DNA of 46,019 nt from JAFAGX01 sp035624085 (GCA_035624085.1 DASPSE010000271.1:1-46019), one strand, 5' to 3'. Shown: positions 1 to 7,489, numbered from the stretch's first letter. Notes: generated by a model not told the origin, from the letters alone. Program-made: numbers and translations.

Positions 1-143
1 AAAACGTGGTAATCGGCAGGCGAGCGGCCATGGCGTATCAGGTAAATGAGCGCGCCGATGAATACGACCAAGGCTGAGGTCAGAACGCCAGCGCGAAGAA
101 GATTGCCGACGATTTCTTCGATTTTTCGATCGGACCAGGCCAT
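1..143 (-). CDS. DUF1634 domain membrane protein, N-terminal part
   Basis: This is the first 47 codons of a gene that runs off the left edge of the window. The ATG is at 143-141. The protein starts MAWSDRKIEEIVGNLLRAGV and continues into a hydrophobic segment (about residues 18-36) followed by RHGRSPADYH. Short N-terminal amphipathic helices leading into a membrane segment are typical of DUF1634 proteins, which are often encoded beside TSUP-family exporters. Here the start codon lies one base after the stop codon of the exporter gene at 145-984, so the two are very probably co-transcribed and translationally coupled. The function of DUF1634 is unknown; a partner role for the exporter is inferred from the linkage only. 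Confidence 0.75.
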   Translation of the reverse strand, partial: MAWSDRKIEEIVGNLLRAGVLTSALVVFIGALIYLIRHGRSPADYHV

Positions 144-144
144 T

Positions 145-984
145 TCAGATGGTTCCGGTGATTCCTTTATAAATCATTTGCGCGCCCAGAAACGCGATAA
201 CCAGGCTGAACACCAAGCGCAAGACTGTGGTTCCTGCCTTCATCAAGAGGCGTGCGCCGAGCAGCGAGCCGGCCAGCACGCCCAACATCACCGGCATGGC
301 GAGTCCGGGATCAACATAACCGCGGCTCAGGTAGACGCCAGCGCTGGCGGCGGCAGTGACTCCGATCATGAAATTGCTGGTGGTGGTGGAGACCTTGAAA
401 GGAATTTTCATGGCCTGGTCCATGGCGAGGACTTTCACCGCGCCGGAACCGATGCCGAGCAATCCGGAGAGCGCGCCCGCGCCAAACATCAGGCTGAAAC
501 CTGCGGGCACGCTCTGGACGTTGTAATGCCGGAGTCCTCCTTCTTCAGAAGGGAAACTGCCGTTCATCTTCAGCCTGGTGGCGAGAGGATCGGGCGGAAG
601 GTTACGTTCCGCGCGCGGCCGCGGCTTGTGCGAGAGATAGGCGGAATAAAGCAGCACAACGCCGAAGATGATGGCGAGATAGCGCGTAGGAACCACCGTA
701 GCAAGAAAGGCACCGCAGAGCGCGCCCAGCGTGGTGGCAATCTCAAGAAACATGCCGATGCGGATGTTGGAGAAACCTTCCTTCACATAGGCGGCGGCCG
801 CGCCGGAGGAGGTGGCGATGACCGAAACCAGTGAGGCGCCGATGGCATAACGAATATCTACTTTGAAGAAAATCGTCAGCAGCGGAACGAGTACAACGCC
901 GCCGCCGAGGCCGGTGAGCGCTCCCAGCATACCGGCGATGAATGATCCCGTGGCGACCAGGACGGTGAATTCGAGTGTGTTCAT
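145..984 (-). CDS. TSUP family (TauE/SafE) membrane exporter
   Basis: The product is a 279-residue polytopic membrane protein of the TauE/SafE (TSUP) family, whose members move sulfite, sulfonates or other organic anions across the inner membrane. Two half-repeats are visible: TGLGGGVVLVPLL at about residues 24-36 and the related LLGIGSGAVKV at about 175-185. These glycine-rich motifs are the family signature. A hydrophilic stretch (about 118-155) separates the halves. The length is normal for the family. The DUF1634 gene follows after one base, suggesting a two-gene operon. The substrate cannot be deduced from the sequence, and no sulfur-metabolism gene lies next to it in this window. Confidence 0.9.
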   Translation of the reverse strand: MNTLEFTVLVATGSFIAGMLGALTGLGGGVVLVPLLTIFFKVDIRYAIGASLVSVIATSSGAAAAYVKEGFSNIRIGMFLEIATTLGALCGAFLATVVPTRYLAIIFGVVLLYSAYLSHKPRPRAERNLPPDPLATRLKMNGSFPSEEGGLRHYNVQSVPAGFSLMFGAGALSGLLGIGSGAVKVLAMDQAMKIPFKVSTTTSNFMIGVTAAASAGVYLSRGYVDPGLAMPVMLGVLAGSLLGARLLMKAGTTVLRLVFSLVIAFLGAQMIYKGITGTI

Positions 985-1063
985 CCCGAAGAGATGAGTT
1001 TGCCATATCTGCGCGCCGGGCAGGGCGATGCAGGTTGGCGTGGGAGATTCACTTAGCCAGCGG

Positions 1064-1339
1064 CTACTGGCGAGCAGCTTTCGCCCGGCCGATTCGCTGG
1101 GACAGCAGCTTCTTGGCCCTTTCCAGCTCTCGCCGTCGAGCGGCGGAAAGTCCTTTTCCTGCGCGATTGATGAAATAGATCAGCATGCGCAGGCCGGATA
1201 CCGGACTCTTGGGAGAGACCTTCTTGGACCCGAGGGTCTTGGCGACGGTGCTTGCGTCTTTGGTAAAGAGTCCTGGAGGCGGGTAGGTGGAAACCGTTTT
1301 CACACTTGCGATCCAGCGTTTTGATTTTGATCGCGGCAT
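1064..1339 (-). CDS. DUF3175 domain protein
   Basis: This small, very basic 91-residue protein has the features I associate with DUF3175. It has an N-terminal KRW segment, a GLFTKDASTVAKTL segment (about residues 23-36), then a lysine/serine linker and the segment SGLRMLIYFINRAGKGLSAA (about 48-67). A C-terminal helix rich in Arg, Glu and Lys follows. The ATG is at 1339-1337. DUF3175 proteins are small cytoplasmic proteins of unknown function found in many soil bacteria; the charge could suit nucleic-acid binding, but that is only a guess. The antisense frame at 1028-1324 is treated as a shadow because it lacks family features. Confidence 0.75.
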   Translation of the reverse strand: MPRSKSKRWIASVKTVSTYPPPGLFTKDASTVAKTLGSKKVSPKSPVSGLRMLIYFINRAGKGLSAARRRELERAKKLLSQRIGRAKAARQ

Positions 1340-1390
1340 ACAGGCTCTGGTGTTAGAACGTCGCGAGGACGCAGGCTATTCGAAAACGGT

Positions 1391-1792
1391 TCAGCGCTTC
1401 TTTTTTCGGGCGGCAGAGTTGGCCAGGTGGTTGGCTTCGGCGTTGTGTTCGCGACTGACGTGAGAGATGGAGAACTTCAGCGAACGAGCAAGTTTCCGGC
1501 AAGTCCAGTTCAGCGAGTACAGCCGTGGGCTGCGACAGGCGTAGACACCCGTCATCTGCTTCACCACGACCTCAGAATCGGAGTAAACATGCAGGGCGCG
1601 AGCCTTGAGCAGGACCGCACATTGCAGAGCTTCCAGGAGGGCCAGATATTCGGCGACGTTATTGTCCTGCCAGCCAATCCACTTGGCGATTTTGAGTTTG
1701 CCGTCGCGGGCGCCACTGATCACGACCCCAATGCCGGACGGCCCCGGATTCCCCAGCGAACCACCGTCGACGTAGGCAACAAGCGCGGACAT
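1391..1792 (-). CDS. Ribonuclease HI family protein
   Basis: The product is an RNase H-fold protein of about 133 residues, the size of stand-alone RNase HI-like proteins. The first strand carries the catalytic aspartate in VAYVDGGSLGNPGPSGIGVV. The second acidic residue is in NNVAEYLALLEAL, the third in VYSDSEVVVKQM, and the C-terminal aspartate/histidine region appears as HVSREHNAEANHLANSAA, where an Asn/Glu-Ala pattern replaces the usual NxxAD. Such proteins cleave RNA in RNA:DNA hybrids, but several short paralogues are of unproven activity. I prefer the ATG at 1792 because the fold starts right there. A TTG at 1819 would add nine residues. The last catalytic position looks like Glu rather than Asp, which is worth checking before calling it active. 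Confidence 0.82.
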   Translation of the reverse strand: MSALVAYVDGGSLGNPGPSGIGVVISGARDGKLKIAKWIGWQDNNVAEYLALLEALQCAVLLKARALHVYSDSEVVVKQMTGVYACRSPRLYSLNWTCRKLARSLKFSISHVSREHNAEANHLANSAARKKKR

Positions 1793-2013
1793 TCTCTGCT
1801 TGAAATCTGTTTCCACCAAAGATGCTTCACTAACGCGACGGCGTCAAGAGCTTAAGATGGTTCCCTGTGGATTTTGGTTTGCACTTTGGCTGTGGAAATC
1901 TGTGTGAAAAAGCCGCCAATAATTTGTTACAGCCCTGTAAATCCATTATGCAGAGTCAATTGCAGTCCACAGAATGCACAGCCCTTAAAGTGATTTTGCA
2001 CCAATAATGGGCG

Positions 2014-2042
2014 TTGACAATTGGCCTCGCAGCATTTACTTT
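2014..2042 (+). promoter_or_regulatory. Promoter-like site ahead of the candidate structured RNA
   Basis: A perfect TTGACA hexamer at 2014-2019 is followed after 17 nt by TACTTT at 2037-2042. The second hexamer keeps T1, A2 and T6 of the consensus, the most important -10 positions. A start point near 2049 would place the whole hairpin series at 2064-2289 in one transcript. No protein gene on the plus strand begins within reach, so the promoter, if real, serves an RNA. Confidence 0.45.
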
Positions 2043-2048
2043 TTCGCG

Positions 2049-2302
2049 CGTCGACGGCTGAAAGGGTTGGCTCAAATAAAATTAGCCAGTCCGAAGTAAG
2101 CTGGGTGATCCGCCGGCCGGGGCAACCCGGTGGGCGACCTGACCCGAAAAAACCAGCTGCTCTGCGAGGGGTCGCTGGGGTCAGAACTGCGAAAGCAGTG
2201 ATTACATCAAGGGCCGTGATGGTGCATGACTCCACGCGGCTGGCTCTCTCGCAGGAGCTGGCGGCTAGAGCATAACCAATATCACGGCCTTTACCTTTTG
2301 TT
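2049..2302 (+). ncRNA. Candidate structured non-coding RNA, no known family recognised
   Basis: This 250-nt stretch lies in a gap with no credible protein gene and is full of stem-loops. Stem 1 is GGGTTGGCT (2064-2072) with AGCCAGTCC (2084-2092), including two G-U pairs. Stem 2 pairs CGCC and CCGGG (2111-2121) with CCCGG and GGCG (2126-2136), separated by a 2x2 internal loop and capped by a GCAA tetraloop. Stem 3 is CTGACCC (2139-2145) with GGGTCAG (2178-2184), with an A-rich bulge and inner CAGC/GCTG. Stem 4 is ACTGC-GAAA-GCAGT (2186-2199), again a GNRA loop. Stem 5 is GGCCGTGAT (2212-2220) with ATCACGGCC (2281-2289), extended by GGT/ACC. A T-rich tract follows at 2290-2302, like a terminator. 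The GNRA loops exist only on the plus strand, which fixes the orientation. I do not match it to tmRNA, 6S, RNase P, SRP RNA or a known riboswitch. Confidence 0.5.
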
Positions 2303-2530
2303 CCGAAATATCTCTCCGCTGCGCGAGGACAATCGAGCCTCAATCGAAAACGTTCTTCCCCCGAAGTTGAATTTGGTTTTCAACAACAACTGTGAATAAG
2401 CGTTTGAAAGTGTCTAGCGGGTGCAGGCCTGATGAGGCTTTGACCGGTTTGCACACGAATGGATTCACTCCCAGCATAGGCTGTTGGCAAATGAGAAAGT
2501 GATTCTGCAACGCGCGCTCGAGTGGCTTGA
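2303..2530. other. Intergenic stretch with no supported gene
   Basis: Nothing convincing is encoded here. There is a weak 6-bp hairpin GTTGAA/TTCAAC at 2366-2384 without a T tract on either side that would make a good terminator. The region separates the RNA candidate from the convergent small gene at 2531-2740. Confidence 0.5.
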
Positions 2531-2740
2531 TTACCGAATGTGCGCTAACGCATCATCAACTGCGCCTGGCTCCGGTTTGCACTCATGCTTGTCAAAATCT
2601 GATTGGAGTTGCTGCTTGGCTTTCTCGCTGTCGATTAGAAATTCCTGCCGGGTCCTGAAAGTCAGCCGGCAGACGTCGCAGTACGCGACACTAGGGGTGG
2701 TGCCGATGAACCTTACGATCTGAAGATTCCGTTCTGGCAT
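2531..2740 (-). CDS. Small Cys/His putative metal-binding protein
   Basis: This 69-residue protein has a compact core: a beta-like segment IVRFIGTTPSVAYCDVC, then a helix-like FRTRQEFLIDSEKAKQQL, and a closing FDKHECKPEPG. The spacing CDVC and HEC (C-x2-C and H-x-C) suggests one zinc site of the treble-clef or zinc-ribbon kind. I recall similar short proteins in acidobacteria, but no function is known to me. There is no Shine-Dalgarno sequence. Instead a TACAAT hexamer (minus strand, 2752-2747) ends six bases before the ATG, so the message may be leaderless. The opposite-strand frame at 2484-2723 lacks such features and is taken as a shadow. Confidence 0.65.
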   Translation of the reverse strand: MPERNLQIVRFIGTTPSVAYCDVCRLTFRTRQEFLIDSEKAKQQLQSDFDKHECKPEPGAVDDALAHIR

Positions 2741-2886
2741 GGCAGCATTGTATCGAATCCAGTTCCGCAGCGACTAAGCCTGCGCTGCAGGGGCAATTAT
2801 GCGAGGTTGACGTAAATGCTCGAACTTCAAAAGTCCGGCATGCGCCTAAGGTTCAACGCCGGTATCGGTTGCCCCAGGGGCGCGGG

Positions 2887-4224
2887 TCACTCCTGCGATG
2901 CTGCCTGGGCCGGTGCCTCACTCTTCGGCGAACTGCCCAATGCTCTGAGCTGCTGATCCGAAATTCGAATCATCCCGTACAGGGCGACATGCAAGCCGCC
3001 CGCTTCGTAGAACTCTGCTTTGTTGATGGTGGTGGAGTCCTGCGCCAGTTCTGGAAGTGTCTCCTTCAGATTCGTAGCCGTTCGTATGGCAGCCAGCAGC
3101 GACTCCCGGATCTCATCACGCAGTTTCATTCCAACCTGGTCTGAGCGAAGCAAGTCGCCAGCCCAACCGTCTGCGTCGATGCGGCTGATCTCAGCTGCGA
3201 GCTGCAGCGTGTTGTTCGGCTCCAGCAGCGGCGTTAACTTGACAGTAAGCGTGCCGTCTCCCTCGGCCACTTCGTTGGAGATTTCCTGGCCCAGAGACAT
3301 AAAGCACACCCAGTGCTCAAAATGTAAGCGTGTAACCACGCTGGCCACAGGGTTCTGGCCAGTAAACGCCGCCCAGCGCAGCGAATGTCGCTCTCCGCAG
3401 CGTGGAGATGTGTCGAGTCTGGAGCGCAGAATCTCCGCAATATTGTGTTGCAGGTCGGAAAGGTCGGTAGTCATCTCCAGTTTGAATGCGCTTTGGTTGC
3501 CTTCTGCAGCGACTTTTGACATCGTTCCGGCAACCGTGATGGAAATCGGTTGCCCCTCAACGTGGATCGAGCTGTCCGTCGGGGGAAGACTAAAGCTGAT
3601 GTCCTGCGAAACTCCCATTTCTTTTCCGAGGCTCACTTGCAGATCGGCAAAATTCGTGAGCGCATGGGAGAGATTCCTGGCGCAGTCCGAAATTTCTGAG
3701 AGGTCCGGATTTGCGTCGCCGGTTCTCTGGTCCAGCCGGGTCGCCTGCTGCGCGAGATCGGAATCCGCTTTCGTGAGTTTTAGGGCGATGTCTTTCAAGC
3801 CGGCTTGCTGAGTTTTGGAGAAAGCTTCCAGAAACTGCCTGGCTTCATTGCGGGCATTCTGTACCGCCTGGTAAAGACCATGGCTGGCGCTCGAAAGTTC
3901 TACCCCACTGGGTTTGCTCTGCAGCTGTTCGACCAGCGCCTGCAGTCCCTTTCCGGCCGCTTCGCTGCTTCTCACCATCGAGTTGTACGCGCTAACCTGC
4001 TCGCTGGTGGCCTGTACTGCGAGAGCGTGATTGAAGTCCTTCAAATCGTCGGTATCGTCCCTGGCAGCCGTCTTGCTCGGACCTCCAATGACCACCCACG
4101 GCCGTCGACTGTGCAGTGGAGTGCTTGGCGGTGGGGCCACGGCGCCGTTGTTTTGCGCGGCCGCGATCGCGACTACGCTGAGCAGGCCAGCCAGCAACCA
4201 TACGATCCAAACGATTTTTCCCAT
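2887..4224 (-). CDS. Exported protein of unknown function
   Basis: I do not recognise this family. From the chosen ATG at 4224 the protein has about 445 residues and begins MGKIVWIVWLLAGLLSVVAI, an apparent signal peptide ending near AAAQ. The frame is open 31 codons further upstream, but that part is not hydrophobic and would bury the signal. The first half (roughly residues 50-200) is rich in Ala, Gln, Leu and Ser and looks like long helices or coiled coil. The second half (about 205-400) looks like a mixed alpha/beta domain with two cysteines. The C-terminus is Ala/Gln/Pro-rich. It probably acts in the periplasm or at the envelope. No neighbour suggests a pathway. Confidence 0.7.
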   Translation of the reverse strand: MGKIVWIVWLLAGLLSVVAIAAAQNNGAVAPPPSTPLHSRRPWVVIGGPSKTAARDDTDDLKDFNHALAVQATSEQVSAYNSMVRSSEAAGKGLQALVEQLQSKPSGVELSSASHGLYQAVQNARNEARQFLEAFSKTQQAGLKDIALKLTKADSDLAQQATRLDQRTGDANPDLSEISDCARNLSHALTNFADLQVSLGKEMGVSQDISFSLPPTDSSIHVEGQPISITVAGTMSKVAAEGNQSAFKLEMTTDLSDLQHNIAEILRSRLDTSPRCGERHSLRWAAFTGQNPVASVVTRLHFEHWVCFMSLGQEISNEVAEGDGTLTVKLTPLLEPNNTLQLAAEISRIDADGWAGDLLRSDQVGMKLRDEIRESLLAAIRTATNLKETLPELAQDSTTINKAEFYEAGGLHVALYGMIRISDQQLRALGSSPKSEAPAQAASQE

Positions 4225-4497
4225 ACGCAACTGCTCGTCTGAAGTTTCTTGTGTGGTTATCTCCGGACGAGGCAAGATTGTATCCTCAAAACTGGTCCTG
4301 CATGCATCCGAGCACAATTCTTTGCATAGATTTACGAAGATTTACTGGCCCGGCCTGACGGTTCCTGGGAGGACGATGTGGGTGACATGTCCGACGAACA
4401 TTCGGGATCTCGGAACAGCTCGGAGTTCAAAACCTGTGCTCGGTCGATCTCCGACTGCAACGTAGTTACTCCACCTGTGGGTGGCCCGTGCCTCCAT

Positions 4498-4505
4498 GCT
4501 ATAAT
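4498..4505 (+). promoter_or_regulatory. Extended -10 promoter for yebC
   Basis: TATAAT at 4500-4505 is preceded by TGC, giving an extended -10 element. No good -35 hexamer is seen 17 bases upstream, which is tolerated at extended -10 promoters. A start near 4512 gives a leader of about 107 nt before yebC. Confidence 0.55.
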
Positions 4506-4618
4506 TTATTTTCGCCTGCGGTGTTTTCGAGGCAATCCGGTGATCTCTTCTGGGCGAATCCAGCGCACGAAGATTAGTGGATCAGCGCAATCAAAGTTCA
4601 TTTACATGAGGTAATTCC

Positions 4619-5365
4619 ATGTCTGGCCACTCAAAATGGGCCACAATCAAGCATAAAAAGGGCGCACTCGACGCCAAGCGGGGCAAGATTTTTACGCGCC
4701 TGATTAAAGAAATCAGCATTGCTGCCAAGAGCGGCGGCGATCCGGATACGAACCCGCGTCTGCGGACCGCCATCACCGCCGCCAAGGCGGAGAACATGCC
4801 GGCGGATAACATCAAGCGAGCCATCCAGCGTGGGACCGGGGAATTGCCTGGGGCAACCTACGAGGAATTCTCGCTCGAGGGCTACGGGCCGGGCGGTGTG
4901 GCGCTGCTGATCGACATCAACACCGACAACCGCAATCGCACGGTGAGCGAAATTCGTCACGTATTCCAGAAAAACGCTGGAAACATGGCAGAAGCTGGGG
5001 CCGTCTCCTGGATGTTTCACAAGAAGGGCGACATCGTGATTCCGAAGTCAGCGGCTAAAGAAGACGACCTGATGGCGATCGTGCTTGACGCCGGCGCCGA
5101 AGATCTGCGCGATGACGGCGAAAACTGGGAAGTGCTGACCGATCCTTCATCTTATGAAGCCGTCCTGGAAGCCGTAACAAAAGCCGCGATAAAGCCGGTT
5201 TCGTCCAGCGTCGCCATGATTCCGCAGAATTACATCAAGCTGGAGGGCGCGGCCGCGAACAGCATGATCCGGCTGATCGAGGCTCTCGAAGAGCATGATG
5301 ACGTGCAGAGCGTTCATTCCAATTTCGATATCGATCAGAAACTGCTGGAGGAAGTGGCGGGATAA
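4619..5365 (+). CDS. yebC: YebC/PmpR family regulator
   Basis: The 248-residue protein is a full-length YebC/PmpR family member. It opens with the diagnostic MSGHSKWATIKHKKGALDAK and RGKIFTRLIKEI, followed by NPRLRTAITAAKAENMP, EGYGPGGVALLIDINTDNRN (about residues 87-106) and the C-terminal KLEGAAANSMIRLIEALEEHDDVQ. Members were described as DNA-binding regulators (PmpR in Pseudomonas); more recent work links some family members to ribosomes and relief of stalling, so the exact role here is open. A GAGGT ribosome-binding site stands just before the ATG. The gene has its own extended -10 promoter and ends at a strong hairpin terminator, so it looks monocistronic. In many bacteria yebC precedes the ruv genes, which are absent here. 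Confidence 0.95.
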   Translation: MSGHSKWATIKHKKGALDAKRGKIFTRLIKEISIAAKSGGDPDTNPRLRTAITAAKAENMPADNIKRAIQRGTGELPGATYEEFSLEGYGPGGVALLIDINTDNRNRTVSEIRHVFQKNAGNMAEAGAVSWMFHKKGDIVIPKSAAKEDDLMAIVLDAGAEDLRDDGENWEVLTDPSSYEAVLEAVTKAAIKPVSSSVAMIPQNYIKLEGAAANSMIRLIEALEEHDDVQSVHSNFDIDQKLLEEVAG

Positions 5366-5385
5366 TATCTTTACTTCGATCTGAA

Positions 5386-5413
5386 GCCGCCCCATGCGGG
5401 CGGCGTTTTCTTT
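5386..5413 (+). terminator. Rho-independent terminator after yebC
   Basis: A perfect 7-bp stem, GCCGCCC (5386-5392) and GGGCGGC (5398-5404), closes a 5-nt loop and is followed by GTTTTCTTT. It begins 20 bases after the yebC stop codon and should end that transcript. Confidence 0.85.
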
Positions 5414-5458
5414 GATGAATGTGGGCCGTCCGTCTCCGGTCCCCGCTGCATTTCCGTC

Positions 5459-5574
5459 AAAAGCCTTTAACCGCAAAGTTCGCAAAGGCCGCAGAGAAAT
5501 GACTCAACGAGCAGCGGCACACTTTCTTAGCGATCTTAGCGAGGACTCTGTGCTCTTTGCGGTTACAAGCTTTT
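5459..5574. repeat. Intergenic repeat with 20-bp inverted ends (AACCGCAAAG family)
   Basis: The left end, AAAAGCCTTTAACCGCAAAG at 5459-5478, matches the reverse complement of the right end at 5555-5574 at 18 of 20 positions. The 116-bp unit lies between yebC and tlyA. Related sequence recurs at about 6515, 17627, 18908, 25761 and 44253. It contains no credible gene. It resembles the small non-autonomous palindromic repeats of bacterial intergenic DNA. Confidence 0.7.
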
Positions 5575-5767
5575 CTGGACGCGAACAGCGGGAAGGTGAG
5601 CTTTGCGCCTCTCAATAATTCGCAGCAACACTTTTCAACACTTTCGTGGAAATCGCGTGGAAAACTGCCAATCCGCGATTCTAATCCCCTGACCGACAAC
5701 TGCTTCTGCATTTTGCACTGGGCGCGTTGCTGGCTCTTTAGTGCTAAGGTAGGCAGCTTAGAGGATC

Positions 5768-6508
5768 ATGAAGCTACGGCTCGATAAGCTCCTCCTGGAG
5801 CGCGGTTTGGCTGGCTCGCGCGAACGCGCCCAGGCGCTGATCCTGGCGGGCAAGGTGCTGGTTGACGGCCAGAAGGTAGAGAAAGCTGGCGCCGGCGTGC
5901 AAGCTGACGCCGAAATTCGGCTGCTTGGGGAAGACCTGAAGTACGTCAGCCGTGGCGGGCTTAAGCTGGAGAAAGCTCTTGAGCATTGGAAAATCGATGT
6001 AGCGGGTAAGACTTGTCTTGATGTTGGCGCCTCTACCGGCGGTTTCACGGACTGTCTTTTGCAGCACGGAGCAGCGCGCGTGATTGCCGTCGACACTGGC
6101 CTCGGCCAGATTGACTTCCGCCTGCGGCAGGACCCGCGTGTGCGGCTGCTGGAAAAGACCAATGCCCGCTACCTAACTTGTGAACAGATCGGCGAGGCTG
6201 TAGACGTCGTCGTTGTCGATGTTGCCTTCATTTCTGTCACTCTGGTTCTGCCAGCCGTGATCGCCGCTGCGTTTCCAGCCGAGCGCCGAGGTCGGCAACT
6301 TGTCGTCTTGGTGAAGCCGCAGTTCGAAGTAGGCCGTCAGCAGGTCGGCAAAGGCGGTATTGTGCGCGATGAGGCTGCGCAGACTGCGGCAGTGGAAAAA
6401 GTTCGTAAGGCGCTCCTGGCAGAAGGTTGCACCCGCACCGATGTGATCGAGTCGCCGATCCTTGGCGCCGAGGGCAATCGGGAATTCCTGCTGTACGGAG
6501 TCTTCTAA
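5768..6508 (+). CDS. tlyA: TlyA family rRNA (cytidine-2'-O)-methyltransferase
   Basis: The 246-residue protein has the TlyA arrangement: an N-terminal S4 RNA-binding domain (residues 1-60, MKLRLDKLLLERGLAGSRER) and a Rossmann methyltransferase domain with the AdoMet loop CLDVGASTGGFTDCLL at 83-98. Later motifs are VVVVDVAFIS (about 147-156) and LVKPQFEVGR with Lys183, part of the conserved K-D-K-E set. Family members 2'-O-methylate cytidines in 16S and/or 23S rRNA; some also have haemolysin-like activity when expressed elsewhere, a historic name only. The start is an ATG after GAGGATC. The gene is bracketed by two copies of the AACCGCAAAG repeat. nadK follows on the same strand, a common neighbour pairing. 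Confidence 0.93.
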   Translation: MKLRLDKLLLERGLAGSRERAQALILAGKVLVDGQKVEKAGAGVQADAEIRLLGEDLKYVSRGGLKLEKALEHWKIDVAGKTCLDVGASTGGFTDCLLQHGAARVIAVDTGLGQIDFRLRQDPRVRLLEKTNARYLTCEQIGEAVDVVVVDVAFISVTLVLPAVIAAAFPAERRGRQLVVLVKPQFEVGRQQVGKGGIVRDEAAQTAAVEKVRKALLAEGCTRTDVIESPILGAEGNREFLLYGVF

Positions 6509-6514
6509 ACAGAC

Positions 6515-6551
6515 TTCTGTGTTCTCCGTGTCCTTTGCGGTTCAAGCTTTT
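6515..6551. repeat. Half copy of the AACCGCAAAG repeat
   Basis: CTTTGCGGTTCAAGCTTTT at 6533-6551 differs from the right end of the 5459-5574 element only by a missing A. The upstream TCTGTGTTCTCCGTGTC resembles the copy near 17627. It starts a few bases after the tlyA stop codon and runs into the nadK promoter region. Confidence 0.65.
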
Positions 6552-6580
6552 CCGGGAACTTCTGTACAATTCTAATTTCA

Positions 6581-7465
6581 ATGGTCAGCAGGAACTCCGC
6601 ATCCCCGACGCTCAAGTCAGTAGCCATCGTGTCGAAACCGGACAAGCCTGAGTTGGCGAGTATTGTGGCGGGACTTCTCAACTGGCTTCGTCAGCACCGG
6701 TATCAGATTTTGGTGGACCGCGAGACTGCGCCGCATGCGCCGGGGATTGAGGTTGTTGCCCGCGAGGAGATGGCTTCCCGCTCGCCCGGTTTTGTTGTGG
6801 TGCTGGGCGGAGATGGAACGTTGCTGGCGGCGGCTCGCGCCGTGGCCAAGGCGGGAATCCCGGTGCTGGGGGTGAATCTTGGCTCGCTGGGCTTTCTCAC
6901 CGAAGTGCCATTGGAGGAGCTCTATCCGACGCTCGAAGGCATCGATGCCGGGCACTGCAACGTGGAAGCGCGCTCCATGGTGCATTGCGAAGTCATGCGC
7001 AAAACTTCGCGCGTGGCCGGCTACGACGCGCTGAATGAGATCGTCGTGGGTAAAGGCACCATTTCCCGCCTCAACCATTGCGACGTTTACATCGACGGGG
7101 AGTTTGTGTCGGCTTACAAGGCCGACAGTCTGATCGTCTCTACTCCCACGGGTTCGACTGCTTACTCGCTGGCGGCTGGCGGACCGATCGTCATGCCCAC
7201 GGTGGACGCGCTGATCATTAGCCCCGTAGCCGCGCATTCGCTGACGCATCGGCCGCTGGTGGTACCCAACAATTCCAACATCGAGATCGTGGTCAATACC
7301 GGCGCCGACCAGGCTTACCTCAGCGTGGATGGTCAGCTTGGAATCCCGATGTATGACGGAGACCGCGTCTGCTGCCGCAAGTCGGAGCACCAGGTGAAAC
7401 TGCTGCGCATCCGCGGGACATTTTTCGATGTTTTACGGACAAAATTAAAATGGGGGCAGAGGTAG
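6581..7465 (+). CDS. nadK: NAD kinase
   Basis: This 294-residue protein phosphorylates NAD to NADP in the cytoplasm. All main motifs are visible: the GGDGT nucleotide loop at residues 76-80 (VVVLGGDGTLLAAAR), the NE pair at 152-153 (LNEIVVGKG), and the long signature STPTGSTAYSLAAGGP at about 187-202, followed by PLVVPNNSNIEI. The length is normal. The ATG at 6581 has no Shine-Dalgarno sequence, while TACAAT at 6565-6570 ends only ten bases upstream, so a leaderless or nearly leaderless message is possible. The gene follows tlyA, with a partial repeat in the 72-bp gap. Confidence 0.95.
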   Translation: MVSRNSASPTLKSVAIVSKPDKPELASIVAGLLNWLRQHRYQILVDRETAPHAPGIEVVAREEMASRSPGFVVVLGGDGTLLAAARAVAKAGIPVLGVNLGSLGFLTEVPLEELYPTLEGIDAGHCNVEARSMVHCEVMRKTSRVAGYDALNEIVVGKGTISRLNHCDVYIDGEFVSAYKADSLIVSTPTGSTAYSLAAGGPIVMPTVDALIISPVAAHSLTHRPLVVPNNSNIEIVVNTGADQAYLSVDGQLGIPMYDGDRVCCRKSEHQVKLLRIRGTFFDVLRTKLKWGQR

Positions 7466-7489
7466 TTCTCGGTACTGACCGGGGAGATT

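Noticed and set aside
1927..2343. 138-codon open frame on the minus strand through the RNA candidate
   Set aside because: The composition is Arg/Cys/Pro-rich with no domain pattern, no good ribosome-binding site, and the DNA is better explained by the RNA stems on the plus strand.
1866..2399. DnaA-box-like words TGTGGATTT (1866) and TGTGAATAA (2391)
   Set aside because: Only two imperfect words more than 500 bp apart and no dnaA, dnaN or AT-rich unwinding region; not enough for an origin.
2427..2455. CTGATGA followed by CGAA, like a hammerhead ribozyme core
   Set aside because: The GAAA core is incomplete and no stems I, II and III of usable length close around it.
3020..3811. 263-codon open frame on the plus strand opposite the exported protein
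   Set aside because: It is Ser/Arg/Cys-rich and without structure; the minus-strand frame is longer and has a signal peptide.
6617..7390. 257-codon open frame on the minus strand opposite nadK
   Set aside because: It is His/Arg-rich shadow sequence opposite all the conserved NAD kinase motifs.
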